Source: Quillaja saponaria
Taxonomy: Eukaryota > Streptophyta > Magnoliopsida > Fabales > Quillajaceae
NCBI GenBank assembly: GCA_029379385.1
Contig: CM055614.1
Location: forward strand, 20,813,994 to 20,877,993
DNA: 64,000 bases
Direction: 5' to 3'
Part shown: one piece after another, positions 35,600 through 46,595 of the stretch
How the letters are laid out: each line of letters opens with the position of its first letter
Position numbering within the stretch: position 1 is the stretch's first letter
Made by a program: the position numbers and the translations under genes
Notes under the pieces: model-generated
Told to the model about the DNA's origin: nothing
The model's database searches: none
What the model saw: the letters and a program-made list of their open reading frames with translations, nothing else

Positions 35600-38500
35600 A
35601 AAGGACATAGGTAGTTTTACTATCCCTTTGCACAATTGGCACTCAATTTTTTGGTAAGGAATTATGTGATATTGGAACGAGTTTTGATTTAATTTATTTG
35701 TCTATATACCATAAATTGGGTTTGGGTGAAGTTAAGCCTACTTCGGTTATATTGTAACTAGCAGATAGGTCTTTTACCTATCCAAGGGGAATTGTAGAGG
35801 ATGTGCTAGTCAAGGTTGATAAATTATTTTTTTATGTTGATTTTATTGTGCTTGACATGGAAGAAGATAGGGAAATCCTTATCATTCTTAGAAGGCCTTT
35901 CTTAGCTACATGTAAAACCCTCGTTGATGTACAAAAAAGTGAACTTACCATGCGGTTTCAAGACCAAGATGTAACATTTAATGTGTTTAAAGCTATAAAA
36001 TTTCTTTCAAACCATGATGAATGTTTGGCTATTGATGTGTTTCATAGAGTAACTCAATACGTATTTTTGGATAATTATCCTATTGACCCTCTTGAAGCAT
36101 ATATAATTTTGAATGCTAATAGATAAGATGGTGACTTTGTTGAATGTATGGAATTATTAGATGCTTCACCATTCATAGCTAGATTAAACCTTAAGTTTGA
36201 ATCTCTTGACATTCTGGCTTCTACACCTTTGGCTTCCAAGCTTTCTATTGAAAAGCCACCCACATTATAGCTAAAGTTGTTGCCATCACATCTAAGATAT
36301 GCTTTTATTGGTCCATCATCTACTTTGCCTATTATTATTTCCACTTCTTTAACTAATATGTAGGAAGAGTCACTCCTACATATACTAAGAAAACACAAGA
36401 AGGCACTAAGATGGACCATAGCCAACATTAAAGGCATAAGCCCTTCGTTTTGTATGCATAAAATTTTGATGAAAGAAAATCATAAAGCTATCATTAAACA
36501 TCAAAGGTGACTCAATCTAATCATGAAAGAGGTAGTCAAGAAGGAAGTTATAAAGTTACTAGATGCGAGCACCATATACCCTATCTCAAATAGCTTATGG
36601 GTAAGTCCAATTCAGTGCATACCAAAAAAGTGAGGGATAGCAATTGTGGCTAACACTAAGAATGAATTCATCCTTACAAGGACTGTGACTAGATGGCGTG
36701 TGTGCATGGACTATAGCAAGCTCTATAAGGCCATAAGGAAAGACCACTTTCCTCTTCCTTTTATTAATCAAATGCTTGATCAGTTGGTAAGCAATTTTAC
36801 TGCTTTTTAGACGGTTATTAGGGGTATCACCAAATACTTATAGCCCCGGAGGCCCAAACAAAGACCATTTTTACTTGTCCCTATGGCACCTTCGCATTTA
36901 GAATGCCTTTTGGTCTTTGTAATGCACTTGCCACTTTTCAGAGATGTATAATAGCTATTTTTACCGATATAGTATAGCATATTCTTAAGGTGTTCATGGA
37001 TGATTTTTCTATGTTTGGAGACTCTTTTGATATTTGTCTCCATAATTTAGAATGTGTGCTTAAACGATATGAAAAGACCAATTTGGTATTGAATTGGAAG
37101 AATTACCATTTTATTGTACAACAAGGGATTGTCTTAGGACATAGGGTGTGGGTGTCTAGCAAAGGCATAGAGGTGGATAAGGGTAAGATTAAAGCAACAT
37201 AGAAACTCTCACCACCTAGTTCAGCAAAAGGTATTAGAAGCTTTCTAGGATATGCAGGCTTCTATATGTGGTTTATTAAGGACTTTTCAAAAATTTCAAA
37301 ACCACTATGTAACTTTTTAACAAGATACTCCTTTTGATTTTGATGAAACATGTCTAGCTACATTTTTAGAGTTGAAACAGAGATTAATTACTACTCCTAT
37401 AATTGTTGTTCCTCCTATAATTGTTGTTCCTAATTGGAACCTACCATTTGAACTTATATGTAATGCTAGTGACTATGCGATAGGTACAATATTAGGATAA
37501 CGTAAGGATAAGATCTTTTACTCTATATATTATGCAAGTAAGACATTGACTAGAGCTCAACTCAACTACTCTACCACTGAAAAAGAATTTTTAGCACTAG
37601 TATTTGCTTTTGACAGATTTCATTCTGATCTTATTGGAACTGAAGTTATTGTTTATACTGACCACTCTGCTATTAAGTATTTGATTAAAAAAAGGATGTG
37701 AAGCCCAGGTTGATTAGATGGATAGTCTTGCTTCAAGAGTTTGCCTTGGAGATTAGAGATCATAAAAGAATGGAAAACCAAGTGGCAGACCATTTATCAA
37801 GGTTATAAAAGTGGTGAGAAAATTGTTGATCAAATCTTGATTATTGAGAATTTTTTGGATGAACAACTCTTTGATGTTAATCATCAAAAGTTACCATGGT
37901 ATGCTTGATTTTGTTAATTATATTGTGAGTAAAGTTTTTCCTCCTGATTTGACTTTTTAACAAAGAAAAAAGTTTTGACATGATGTCAAAAATTATATAT
38001 GGGATGATCCTTTTTGTTTAAGTAATATGTAGATCAAATTCTTAGAAGGTGTGTCCTAGAGGAAGAAATTCAAAGTACACTTCAGTATTGCCATTCCTTA
38101 CACTATGGTGGACATTTTGAAAAAGAGTGAACCGTAGCAACAGTCCTCCAATCAGGTTTTTATTGGCCCTCATTATTTAAGGATGATAATAATTTTGTTG
38201 TTACATGTGATAGGTGCCAGAGGGTGGCCAGCATTTATGAAAGACATGAGATGCCTTTAAACAACATCCTGGAAATGGAGATTTTTGATGTATAAAGAAT
38301 TGACTTCATAAGTCCCTTCCCATCCTTATACAACAATCAATATATCTTAGTGGCAGTGGACTATATTTCAAAGTGGGTAGAAGCAATAGCATTGCCAACA
38401 AATGATTCAAAGGTTGTGATGAACTTTCTTAAGACAAGAATCTTCTTTCGATTTGGCACCTCTCGAGCTATTATTAGTGATGGGGTTTCCTATTTTTGCA

Positions 38501-38940
38501 ACAAGCACTTAGAGGCCCTTCTGGCTAAATATAGAGTTACTCACAAGGTTGCCTTGACCTATCATCCACAATCTAGTGGCCAAGCTAAAATTTCCAACTA
38601 GGAAATCAAGAAAACCTTGGAGATAATAGTATGCCCCTTATAAAAAGATTGATCCAAGAGATTTGACGAGGCATTGTGGGCATATCGTATAGCTTATAAA
38701 AACTTCTATAGGCATGTTTCCATATAGACTGGTTTTGGGAAAAGCATGTTACCTCTCTGTGGAGCTAGAGCACAATGAGCATTGGGCCATTAAAAAATTG
38801 AATCATGACCTCCATGCAGCTGGTGAGAAGAGGTTACTTCAAATTAATGAGATGGATGAGTTTCAGCTTTAAGCATATGAAAATGCAAGAATTTATAAGG
38901 AACAAAAAAAAAATAAAAAATGGCATGACAAGAAAAAAAA
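35600..38940 (+). pseudogene. Athila-like pol remnant (protease, RT, RNase H, integrase)
   Basis: The protease region has 'GKELCDIGTSFDLIYLS' (~35655-35705, DIGTS in place of the usual D-S/T-G-A-S) and 'LADRSFTYPRGIVEDVLVKV' (~35758-35817). RT runs from about 36520 and includes 'WRVCMDYSKLYKAIRKDHFP' (~36693-36752) and 'VFMDDFSMFGD' at 36990-37022. RNase H shows 'CNASDYAIGTILG' (~37458-37496) and '[16 protein letters not shown]' (~37648-37695). The integrase zinc region lies near 38080-38220 and the catalytic core has '[17 protein letters not shown]' (38356-38406) and '[13 protein letters not shown]' (~38560-38598). Many stops break it; it is inactive. Confidence 0.92.
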
Positions 38941-38942
38941 TG

Positions 38943-39254
38943 AAGATACTTATAATTAAATTTGAATCATTAGGTTAATATCATAGTACCATGAATCTAA
39001 GCATGATAGGATGAATTCAAATTAATCAAAGTATGAGGGATATTGTAATCCTAGGCTTATCTCAATACATTTATTTCAAGTTTATTATTTGATAAATTAG
39101 TTAATCAATTCCAAAGTTAATTGTTTTGATAAAATTAGGATTGATACAATTTTAGTACTCAACATTGTTATATATAATTCCTCATGGAAATGATATTTGA
39201 ATTACTCTTTATTACTTGTTATCAATGCTTACACTTGCATGGTAAAATCCAACA
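38943..39254 (+). repeat. Truncated 3' LTR of the Athila-like element
   Basis: It corresponds to the last quarter of the 5' LTR (33715-34020) and is fused straight onto the integrase end. A deletion removed the 3' internal region, the polypurine tract and about three quarters of this LTR. 'gatact' at the joint occurs in the 5' LTR too. Confidence 0.88.
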
Positions 39255-39259
39255 ATATG

Positions 39260-39305
<46 letters not shown>

Positions 39306-41870
39306 AAGGTTAAATATTCATCACCAATTCTAACTTTTGGGACCTTGACTTGATTTTTATTTCATTTTTCTCTTTCTTCCTTGTTTTATCTTTGCTCCAC
39401 CAACTTCACCTCTTGAGTTTTCCCACTGAGTGAGCTTCTTCAACCTTGTTCTTCCCCTAGCTTTTCCATCCACTACAAAGCCTCTTGAAGTCAAGAAAAC
39501 TTAGCCACTCATCTCTTGAAGCTTAGCTAGTCTTAACATAAGACAGCCTTGCCTTTGTTCAACATCTTTTTTTTCCATTCAAGTGCTGATGGAGACAACT
39601 TTTGTTAGGCTGAAGTGTTCCTTCTATTTTTCTGTGTAATTTCTTGTATTGATTGAGGTAAACTTCTTTCTCTTTTCTTTGTTTTGTGTTGGTATCTTAC
39701 TAATGAAAGAGTGTGTGACGTTCAATTTGGTTTCACCTAGCTGCCAAGGATTTATTTCCCTATTTTGGGGCAAAGGATCAATGCTTCATGAGTCCTTTGT
39801 TGCTAGTTTTTCCTTGTGAATTCATCTATCTTAATACCTTCCCCTTCCTCTTAAAGTCCAAGATAACCACTTGGAATTTGATGCAATCGAAAGGAAAGTT
39901 TACTGCCCTGTTTTCGCAATTCAAGTGTGTAGTTTGTTTAGGAAGGAAATGGCTTGTATGGGCCTAGATTGGTTTGTCTTAAACATGTACTTCTTAGAGC
40001 AGCCATAAATAAGGCAACAAGGGTGAGAATTGACTTTAGGATAGCTTAGTGTATGCTATGTTTATTAGCTGAGCAAGGTTTTTAAGGGTTTATTAGGTCA
40101 CTTGATATTTAGGAATGAGCTTCTTGCTAATTGGTAAGTTAAGTTAGATGATAATTAGTTTTGATTGAATTAAAAGATTGAAACATGAATAGTGTAAGAG
40201 TGAATGAAATTGTGTTAAAGGTGTTAGGAAAGCATGTATATACCCATGAACACATACATATGAATTAAAATAAAATCCATATACTAGATATTTGATAAAA
40301 AGCTTAGGAGAATTTAAACATTAAAGTATGCATAGAAATCAATTTACATGATTTTCATTAAGTAAATAGTAAATTTTAAGACATCGAAATTGTTTATATT
40401 AATGTTAAACTTAATAATTAGAGAATAAGTAAAGTTGAATTAAGGAGTTATAGAAGATTTCTTGGCAAATGTATAAACATACATGTAAATACATTTAAGG
40501 AGATTAAATGTACCTTTGATATATTTGATAACATGTTTAAAAGGAATTGATTTTCAAGTAATATATTAAATATATGTATGGTATAGAGAAATCATGAAAT
40601 TAATTATGAAATAATTATTTTAAATAATATATGAATTTATGATTTTCAACTTCAGATCGTGTCGAGGATATATCGACAACCTTACATCCTAGACAAAACA
40701 ACGAATCACATTCTTGAGCTTTGTGAGTTTATTACGTGCTTTTTGGTTGCTAGATAAATATGTGTAATTGTTCAAGTGTAATTGCTTAAAGTTACTTATA
40801 TTTAGCGATATATTAGAATATGTAGTGCATAATTTGAGTTACTTGAATTATGCTTGATGTGTGAACTTGTTTTTGTTTGATAAGGGCTAATAAAGTAAAT
40901 TTTTCTCTAAAATGACTTTTACTTCCAAAATAGAATCCGGGTGCACCTAGGATATTTTGAGATATTTTGAGATATTTTGATTTGATGAGTGATTTGAAGT
41001 AATTGAGTACTTAGCCCCGGTGTGATGGATATCTACAAAGGATATATTTGTTGTGATGGTGCAAAAACTACCTGATAAGTTACTCTAATTGGCCCTTTGT
41101 GTGCTCAGAATGATTTGGGTGTTCTAATTGCTTTGTTTGAATTATGAGTTTTGAATATTCTTATTGATTTGTTCATCTTATGTATTACAAAAACTTTGAT
41201 TATTTGTTTTTACGATAATTATCTTTATGTATGTGTACCATTGAATTAAGAGATGAAACATGGCTACATGTGATTATTTACTTTATATGTGTTCCTTATG
41301 CTTTGATTGATGCTAGTACCCTTAGGGTACATTTTTCGCTCAATTAGTCTTTGTGACTCACTCTATGTTTATTGTTATTTTTTCTTCTTTAATAACAGGA
41401 GAACAACATTTGTCACCTAGAGACTCGTGACTTGCTAATGATATTGCAGCAAGGTATACTTCAGAATCACATACTTAAAACCAAGGGACAAAGCTTACAA
41501 TCACATTAGGCATTAAGTTGATGTGTTCTGTTATGTATAGTAGTATAATTATGGTTGTTGATGTGATGATTAGAGCTGAGCTCCTCTGTGCACATTGGTA
41601 CTATTGTATACTAGTTGCTTATAACCAGATTATATATGTGTGGACTATTGGGCATGTTCCATTTTACGGTGAAACCTTTGCCAAAATTTTCAGTTAAAAA
41701 TGTCATATGTTTGCAAAACAAGTTTATGTTTTTAATCTAATGCATTAAATCTTATGTTTTAGCTATTAGTGTTCAAAAGTAATTTGTGTTCAGTTGATGT
41801 GAAATCAGGATAAAGGGGATTTGGTTAACTATTCATTAAGCCAGTCATGCCTTCGTATGAGGGCATGACA
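39255..41870 (+). mobile_element. W2 long LTR-like repeat, right part
   Basis: It resumes in an AT microsatellite and continues 'ggttaaatattcatcacca', as W4 does on the other strand. It contains 'gggtgcacctaggatat' (~40940), the perfect palindrome GTACCCTTAGGGTAC (41316-41330), and the terminal 'gggcatgaca'. The element ends at 41870. With the left part, W2 totals about 2.9 kb without the nested Athila. Confidence 0.85.
39261..39303. repeat. (TA)n microsatellite
   Basis: About 21 TA dinucleotides. W6 has a comparable AT tract at the homologous place (60797-60839). Confidence 0.95.
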
Positions 41871-41875
41871 CCTAA

Positions 41876-43091
41876 ACACATGAGGATTTAATTATAATTA
41901 AATCTAAAGCCTAACAAACTATAATAATTATGTGATTGCCCTTAAACTATCCTTAATTAATATTGTTTGAGTATGACCCTAAGCATGTAACTTTTTACAT
42001 ATTTATTATTAGACGCACCCTGTGCTAATTAAATTAGAATACATTTTAATTATTTAAATTAAAACTCTTTTTAATTAACCATTTGATTAAGGTAAATTAG
42101 TTAATCATCTATAGTTAATTAATTATCAAGGGTTTCCTACAAGTTAAGATTGGTACCTAGCAGCATATGATAATTATTCATAACAATGTGAATAAAGCTA
42201 TGAATCTTTTGAATCATTATGTTAACAATTATGGTGCAATTCGATCCTCTTATATCATGCAATGTCCTGATTAAATCTATTTGGGTATGGAAATAATTTT
42301 CAAATCCTAAATTTAATCATGTGTCTAGATATTAAGATTATAACTTCATTGGGAAAATTAGAAACTCATTTTCTAATATCCACACTGTTATGGCTATAGA
42401 CTTTAAATTAAATCTTTTATAGACCATATAGGACATTCTTTCTTTTCTACTAAGAGTGATAGATCCTTTGTTGTGCATTCACATACCTCCATATGCAAGT
42501 GATTGTACTCAATTACTACTTTTTAGGTGACTCATTAATAGAATCATAAATAATATCAAAATATAATGAAGTACATACAAGATAACTATGATGCCTCAAG
42601 TCAAAAGATTACTTGTACAACTGTAACACGAGAACCACCAATTGACATGTAGAGAAACTCCATATAGGTGTTCTCAGTTGAGTCAGTTCAATGAACTCAT
42701 TCTCTAATGAGCAACTACATATTTATCTTAGTGTCTCATACACAAATGATTATGAGATCAATCACCCTCAACTCTTTGAGCCAACTAGATATGTACTAAT
42801 CTATCCAGATTCACTAATGCCCTACTTAGTGATATTATGATTATGAACATTTAAGAATTAAGCTTCAAAGAAATACATCTCGTTAGCATGATCTCATCAT
42901 GATACTTATTTCTATTACTTTCATTCTTTGGGTTCATGATGGTTAATTAATAATTCTTATACATTATATTATTTTTCATTTATTTAATTAAATAAATATT
43001 AATATTTATTCATAATAATATGAATAAGATTGTACATAAAATAATATGGTACAATATCACATGTCATTGGCCTTAGGACATACTACTAACA
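41876..43091 (-). repeat. Z-family LTR, right part
   Basis: Continuation of 31877-32356, collinear with 2720-3889. It ends with 'tactactaaca', the same terminal motif as the copia-Y LTR (15246). Together the two parts show the 5' LTR of a minus-strand copia element whose interior lies to the left. Confidence 0.87.
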
Positions 43092-44853
43092 GAGAAGTCA
43101 ATGATTAGATTGAGTTGAAGGTCAGGGATAACTTAGTACCAGGTTTTTTACCTAACCTGGAAAGAGAATCTGAAGAGATGACACACGGCTAGAACGCCTG
43201 TAGTCATACTCGGGGTAGTCAGCATAGTGTAGAAAGCTAGTGCCTGGGCAAAACATCGAGACAAATCAAGTGGCTAGGAAGCCAAACATCATCAACTTAG
43301 GTTTTTACCCAAATTGTACAAAGCAAGGTATGTTATTTATTTTAATACAGTTTAAATACAACTGCTTATTAATATCCCATCACACAGGCAGAAATTTAGT
43401 ATACACTACTATCACAAAAAGCATGAACTTCTTAGTTCGAGCTAAAATATGTGGGTGAAATAAGATGGAGCATAACATGTACGCATGGCATAACACCAAT
43501 GATAAAAATATTATATCACATCAATGATAGCACCAAAGTTTTTAGCACAAAAATTACACCTTGCAAATAGAGGACACGACCTAGGTATATGGTCCACAAT
43601 ATCTAGTACAAGTTCCTACTCTCTTTAGACTTGTTTTTTAGAACTAGTGATAATGTTGAATTCTACTAATCCAATAATATTATTACATGTGGTATTATTA
43701 AGATATAACAAACTAATTCGAACTATAACTACCATTATTAACATCTTATTAATAGTATAATGAACGTTATCATGTCCCATTATAATTGTCACAGACTCCA
43801 TAATTGCCTCTTAAATACAGTGACAGGTGGCATAATTTGATTGACCAATATATTAAATATAACACAGAACAAAAGGAAAAGCATGTTATTCCTCCTAATA
43901 CATATAATTTACAGCTTTTAAACTTCTATACTTTAATTACATACTACCTTTGGCATTGAAGTTTTTAAAGGTCCAAATGACTATCCCTTTGCAGGTCAGT
44001 CACGTAGAAGATACCTCAGTCTGATAAAATCTAAAGCCTATCAAACTAAAAAGATAATTATGTTAAGTCTAAAAGACATTAAAGGCAATACTTTGCCCCA
44101 AACTAAAATAAAATAAATTGGTTTATTAATAAAGAATCTCAATTGAATGTAAAACAAACCAATTAATCAAATCACGCTTAAAGGTTCAAATTGCCTCTCT
44201 TCAATGCCAGCTTAGCTTCTTTAACAATTAAATCCTCCCATTTTTTATCAAGCTCCTTCAATTGAAGACTAAACTTTGTAAGACTCTCACATAATTCTAG
44301 CACCCATTGCTTATACTTATTCTTTCTGTGATCCAACCATTCTTTCAATAATAGGAAGGCAGACAATCTAGCTCTTCTCTACCAACTTCATTCTTCCTTT
44401 ATTCTACATTATCTTTAAAGGAATTTCAATAAAGCACAAATTTGATTTTTGTTTTTGGTAACTAGGTATTAGATTTTGAAGTAAAATGAATTTTAATTTA
44501 TTCTTGTTAATAGAAGTTAAAGGTTTAGTTTTGATTTTTTTTTTTGGTAATTTAGTTAAAAGACCGTTAGTTAAGATTGATTTCGTCTGAAGATATTTTG
44601 ATCCAAAGTTTATGGAGGCGCTTTGAATAAAATGAAACACACATATGCATTTGAGAATAAGTCAAACCATGTAAGGTATACTTTATTCAAGATCTTAAAC
44701 AATGAACTTTCGATGGCAAATAAGGTTGATAACTGAAATGGCAAGATCCTAATTGTTCATAAAAATTCAATGGTGAAGATTAGAAGAGCAGTAATCCATT
44801 AGAGCTCCCAGAGGATTAAAATCTGTATGCATGCCACCTTTATCTATTTGTCT
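43092..44853. other. Unassigned spacer
   Basis: A slightly GC-richer patch at about 43130-43260 and otherwise AT-rich DNA. No gene could be named apart from the small frame at 44178-44366. Confidence 0.4.
44178..44366 (-). CDS. Hypothetical coiled-coil fragment, 62 aa
   Basis: The frame is rich in Lys, Glu and Leu with a heptad-like pattern ('LQLKELDKKWEDLIVKEAK'), so a coiled coil is plausible. The open reading extends a few codons further upstream without a good start. It may be an exon tail or a piece of a transposon-encoded accessory protein; I do not recognise the family. Confidence 0.25.
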   Translation of the reverse strand: MSAFLLLKEWLDHRKNKYKQWVLELCESLTKFSLQLKELDKKWEDLIVKEAKLALKRGNLNL

Positions 44854-44862
44854 CAAATTCTA

Positions 44863-44997
44863 GGAAAAACCCATAAAATGACCTATTTTTTAAAACATAA
44901 ATTTAAAATGGATAACTTTTGAAATTAATATTGAAAATAGAGAAAATTTTCCAACTCACTTGCCACATCAATTGTCACATCCTGAAGCCCAAAAAAA
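44863..44997 (+). repeat. Left terminal inverted repeat of the foldback element
   Basis: Pairs with the complement of about 46115-46242. Shared blocks include 'aaaacataaatttaaaatg', 'ccaactcac' and 'ccacatcct'. Confidence 0.85.
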
Positions 44998-45008
44998 AAT
45001 AAAAAAAA

Positions 45009-46097
45009 TATGAACAATAACTTTATGAGCTGGGCTCACGAAGTTACTATTCATTTTTTTTTTTGTATTCTTCTATCGATGTTTTGCTGTAATTTTTTTT
45101 TTTGGTCCGGTGAGAAGATCAAATTTATTACTTTCCAAAAATTTAAAATAAAATAAAATATGAATAGTAACTTCATAAGTCCACCCCACAAAGTTACTAT
45201 TTATTTATTTATTTATTTTCCATAAATGAATGCTTTATTCATTGTACTAATTTTTTTGTATCTTTTTCTTATCAAGAAAAATTTTACCCCAAAATTACAC
45301 CAAAAAAATAAAAAATTATTTAACAATAATGTCATGATCTCAATTCACGAAGTATACCTTTTTCCAAAAAAAAATATTTTAAAAAAAACATATGAACAGT
45401 AACTTCATCAGCCTAACCCACAAAGTTAATATAAATTTTTTTTTTCCATAAATGCAAGCTTTATTCATTTATTTTTTGTAATTTTTTATTTTTTTTCCTA
45501 TCCAGTCAAGAGAAAAATTTTATCCCAAATTTACATAAAAAAAAATTAATAATAAAAAAATAATATATATATATAGTAACTTCATAGGTTGGGATCATGA
45601 AGTTACTGTTTTTTTCCCTTAAATTGCATGCTTTTATTTTTATTTTTAAATTTCTTTCTTGTAAATTTTTTGTTTTGTTTTTCAAAAATATATATATATT
45701 AAAAATATATAAAAATTACAAAACAAACAAAAATGAACAGTAACTTAGTTAGTTGAATTGTGGTGTAAAATTTTTCTTGATAAGAAAAAAAAAATTATTA
45801 AAAGGAATAAAGCATTCATTTATTGAAAAAAACTAAAATAATAATAGTAACTTCGTGAGTTGGGCTCATGAAGTTACTATTCATATATATATTTTTTTAT
45901 TTTTGGAAAGTGATTAATTTTTTTTTCTCACTATACCAAAATAAAAAGTTACAACAAACAAATATACAAACATGAGCAGAAAAAGAAAAAAATATATGAA
46001 TAGTAATTTTGTGGGTAGGGCTCACAGAATTATTGTTCATTAAAAATAAAAAATAGACAATAATTTTTTGTATTGGGTTGGTGAAATTACTATTCAT
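45009..46097. repeat. Nine semi-palindromic ~45-bp units
   Basis: Units lie at about 45009-45054, 45160-45203, 45320-45358, 45391-45436, 45572-45610, 45732-45764, 45841-45884, 45994-46040 and 46055-46097. The clearest reads 'agtaacttcgtgag' ... 'ctcatgaagttact' around a 'ttggg' centre, so each unit can fold alone. Units 3 and 6 are degenerate. T-rich spacers of 30-140 bp separate them. Confidence 0.85.
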
Positions 46098-46114
46098 GAA
46101 TTTTTAATTCTTTT

Positions 46115-46242
46115 TTTTTTCTGAGTTTGAGGATGTGGAGGGTGGTGTGAGTTGGCAAATTTGGTATATTTTTAATATTAGTTTTACAAATAATTCATTT
46201 TAAATTTATGTTTTAAGAAATTGGCTATTTTATGGTTTTTCC
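46115..46242 (-). repeat. Right terminal inverted repeat of the foldback element
   Basis: Inverted copy of 44863-44997, ending 'ggtttttcc' just before the TSD. Confidence 0.85.
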
Positions 46243-46467
46243 CAAATTCTAACCAGTCTTTCGATTACAGTTAGAGCCGTATATGGGTCCCAAGTTACCA
46301 ACGGCTACGTGTAATCGGATGTATCAGCTGAGTGGGCCCAACTTCCGAGCCACCGCTCTCTATCTCGCCTTGTACCCGCTGTCTTTTTCTTCTCAAATTT
46401 CAATCCAGCTCCAATAGCACCCTCATTTTCCTTGTACTTTCTCTCCCTCCAATCACAATATTTCGGT

Positions 46468-46474
46468 TATAAAG
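46468..46474 (+). promoter_or_regulatory. TATA-like box upstream of the BBR-like pseudogene
   Basis: 'tataaag' lies about 120 bp upstream of the candidate ATG in a local GC-richer region (46300-46560), with 'ccaatcacaat' about 15 bp further upstream. Its placement is plausible for a relic promoter; activity cannot be inferred. Confidence 0.3.
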
Positions 46475-46595
46475 GCCTGCGATATATTATACTAGTGCCC
46501 TTGTTAGATTCTTTGCATTGTTCCCGTTAGATACTATGAGATTCGATCTCCTCCGAATTCTTTGGTACTTGCTCTGTTCTTGAATTTTTCGTTCT

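Larger units (their letters stand above)
32606..39254 (+). mobile_element. Athila-like Ty3/gypsy element nested in W2
   Basis: The order is long 5' LTR, 'gccgctgcc' PBS region, gag, protease, RT, RNase H, integrase, then only the last ~310 bp of a 3' LTR. Protease-RT-RNase H-integrase order is diagnostic of Ty3/gypsy. The gag wording and PBS match the Athila/Tat branch. The left boundary is uncertain (32605-32745). Everything normally found between integrase and the 3' LTR is deleted. All coding regions are broken. Confidence 0.85.
44863..46242. mobile_element. Foldback / MULE-type element with 9-bp TSD CAAATTCTA
   Basis: The two ends are inverted repeats ('ggaaaaaccc...' at 44863 and '...ggtttttcc' ending 46242) and can be paired for at least ~130 bp. 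The perfect 9-bp sequence CAAATTCTA lies outside both ends (44854-44862 and 46243-46251). A 9-bp TSD is the hallmark of Mutator-like elements. The inverted symmetry continues inward: the block at 45060-45150 pairs with 45900-45965, and the block at 45210-45300 pairs with 45760-45830. The element is thus mostly one large hairpin. No transposase is encoded. Nine ~45-bp semi-palindromes punctuate both arms. Confidence 0.88.

Noticed and set aside
36075..36437. 120-aa minus-strand frame
   Set aside because: Antisense to the Athila-like pol region, with no protein similarity of its own.
38600..39254. Env-like region of the Athila-like element
   Set aside because: Integrase joins directly to a 3' LTR fragment, so no sequence is left for such a gene.
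43130..43165. Short hairpin 'ccagg...cctgg' as a structured RNA
   Set aside because: The stem is only five or six bases and there is no supporting promoter or conserved motif.
44178..44366. Coiled-coil frame as a confident host gene
   Set aside because: Only 62 codons, no proper start context or neighbouring exons; kept only as a low-confidence hypothetical.
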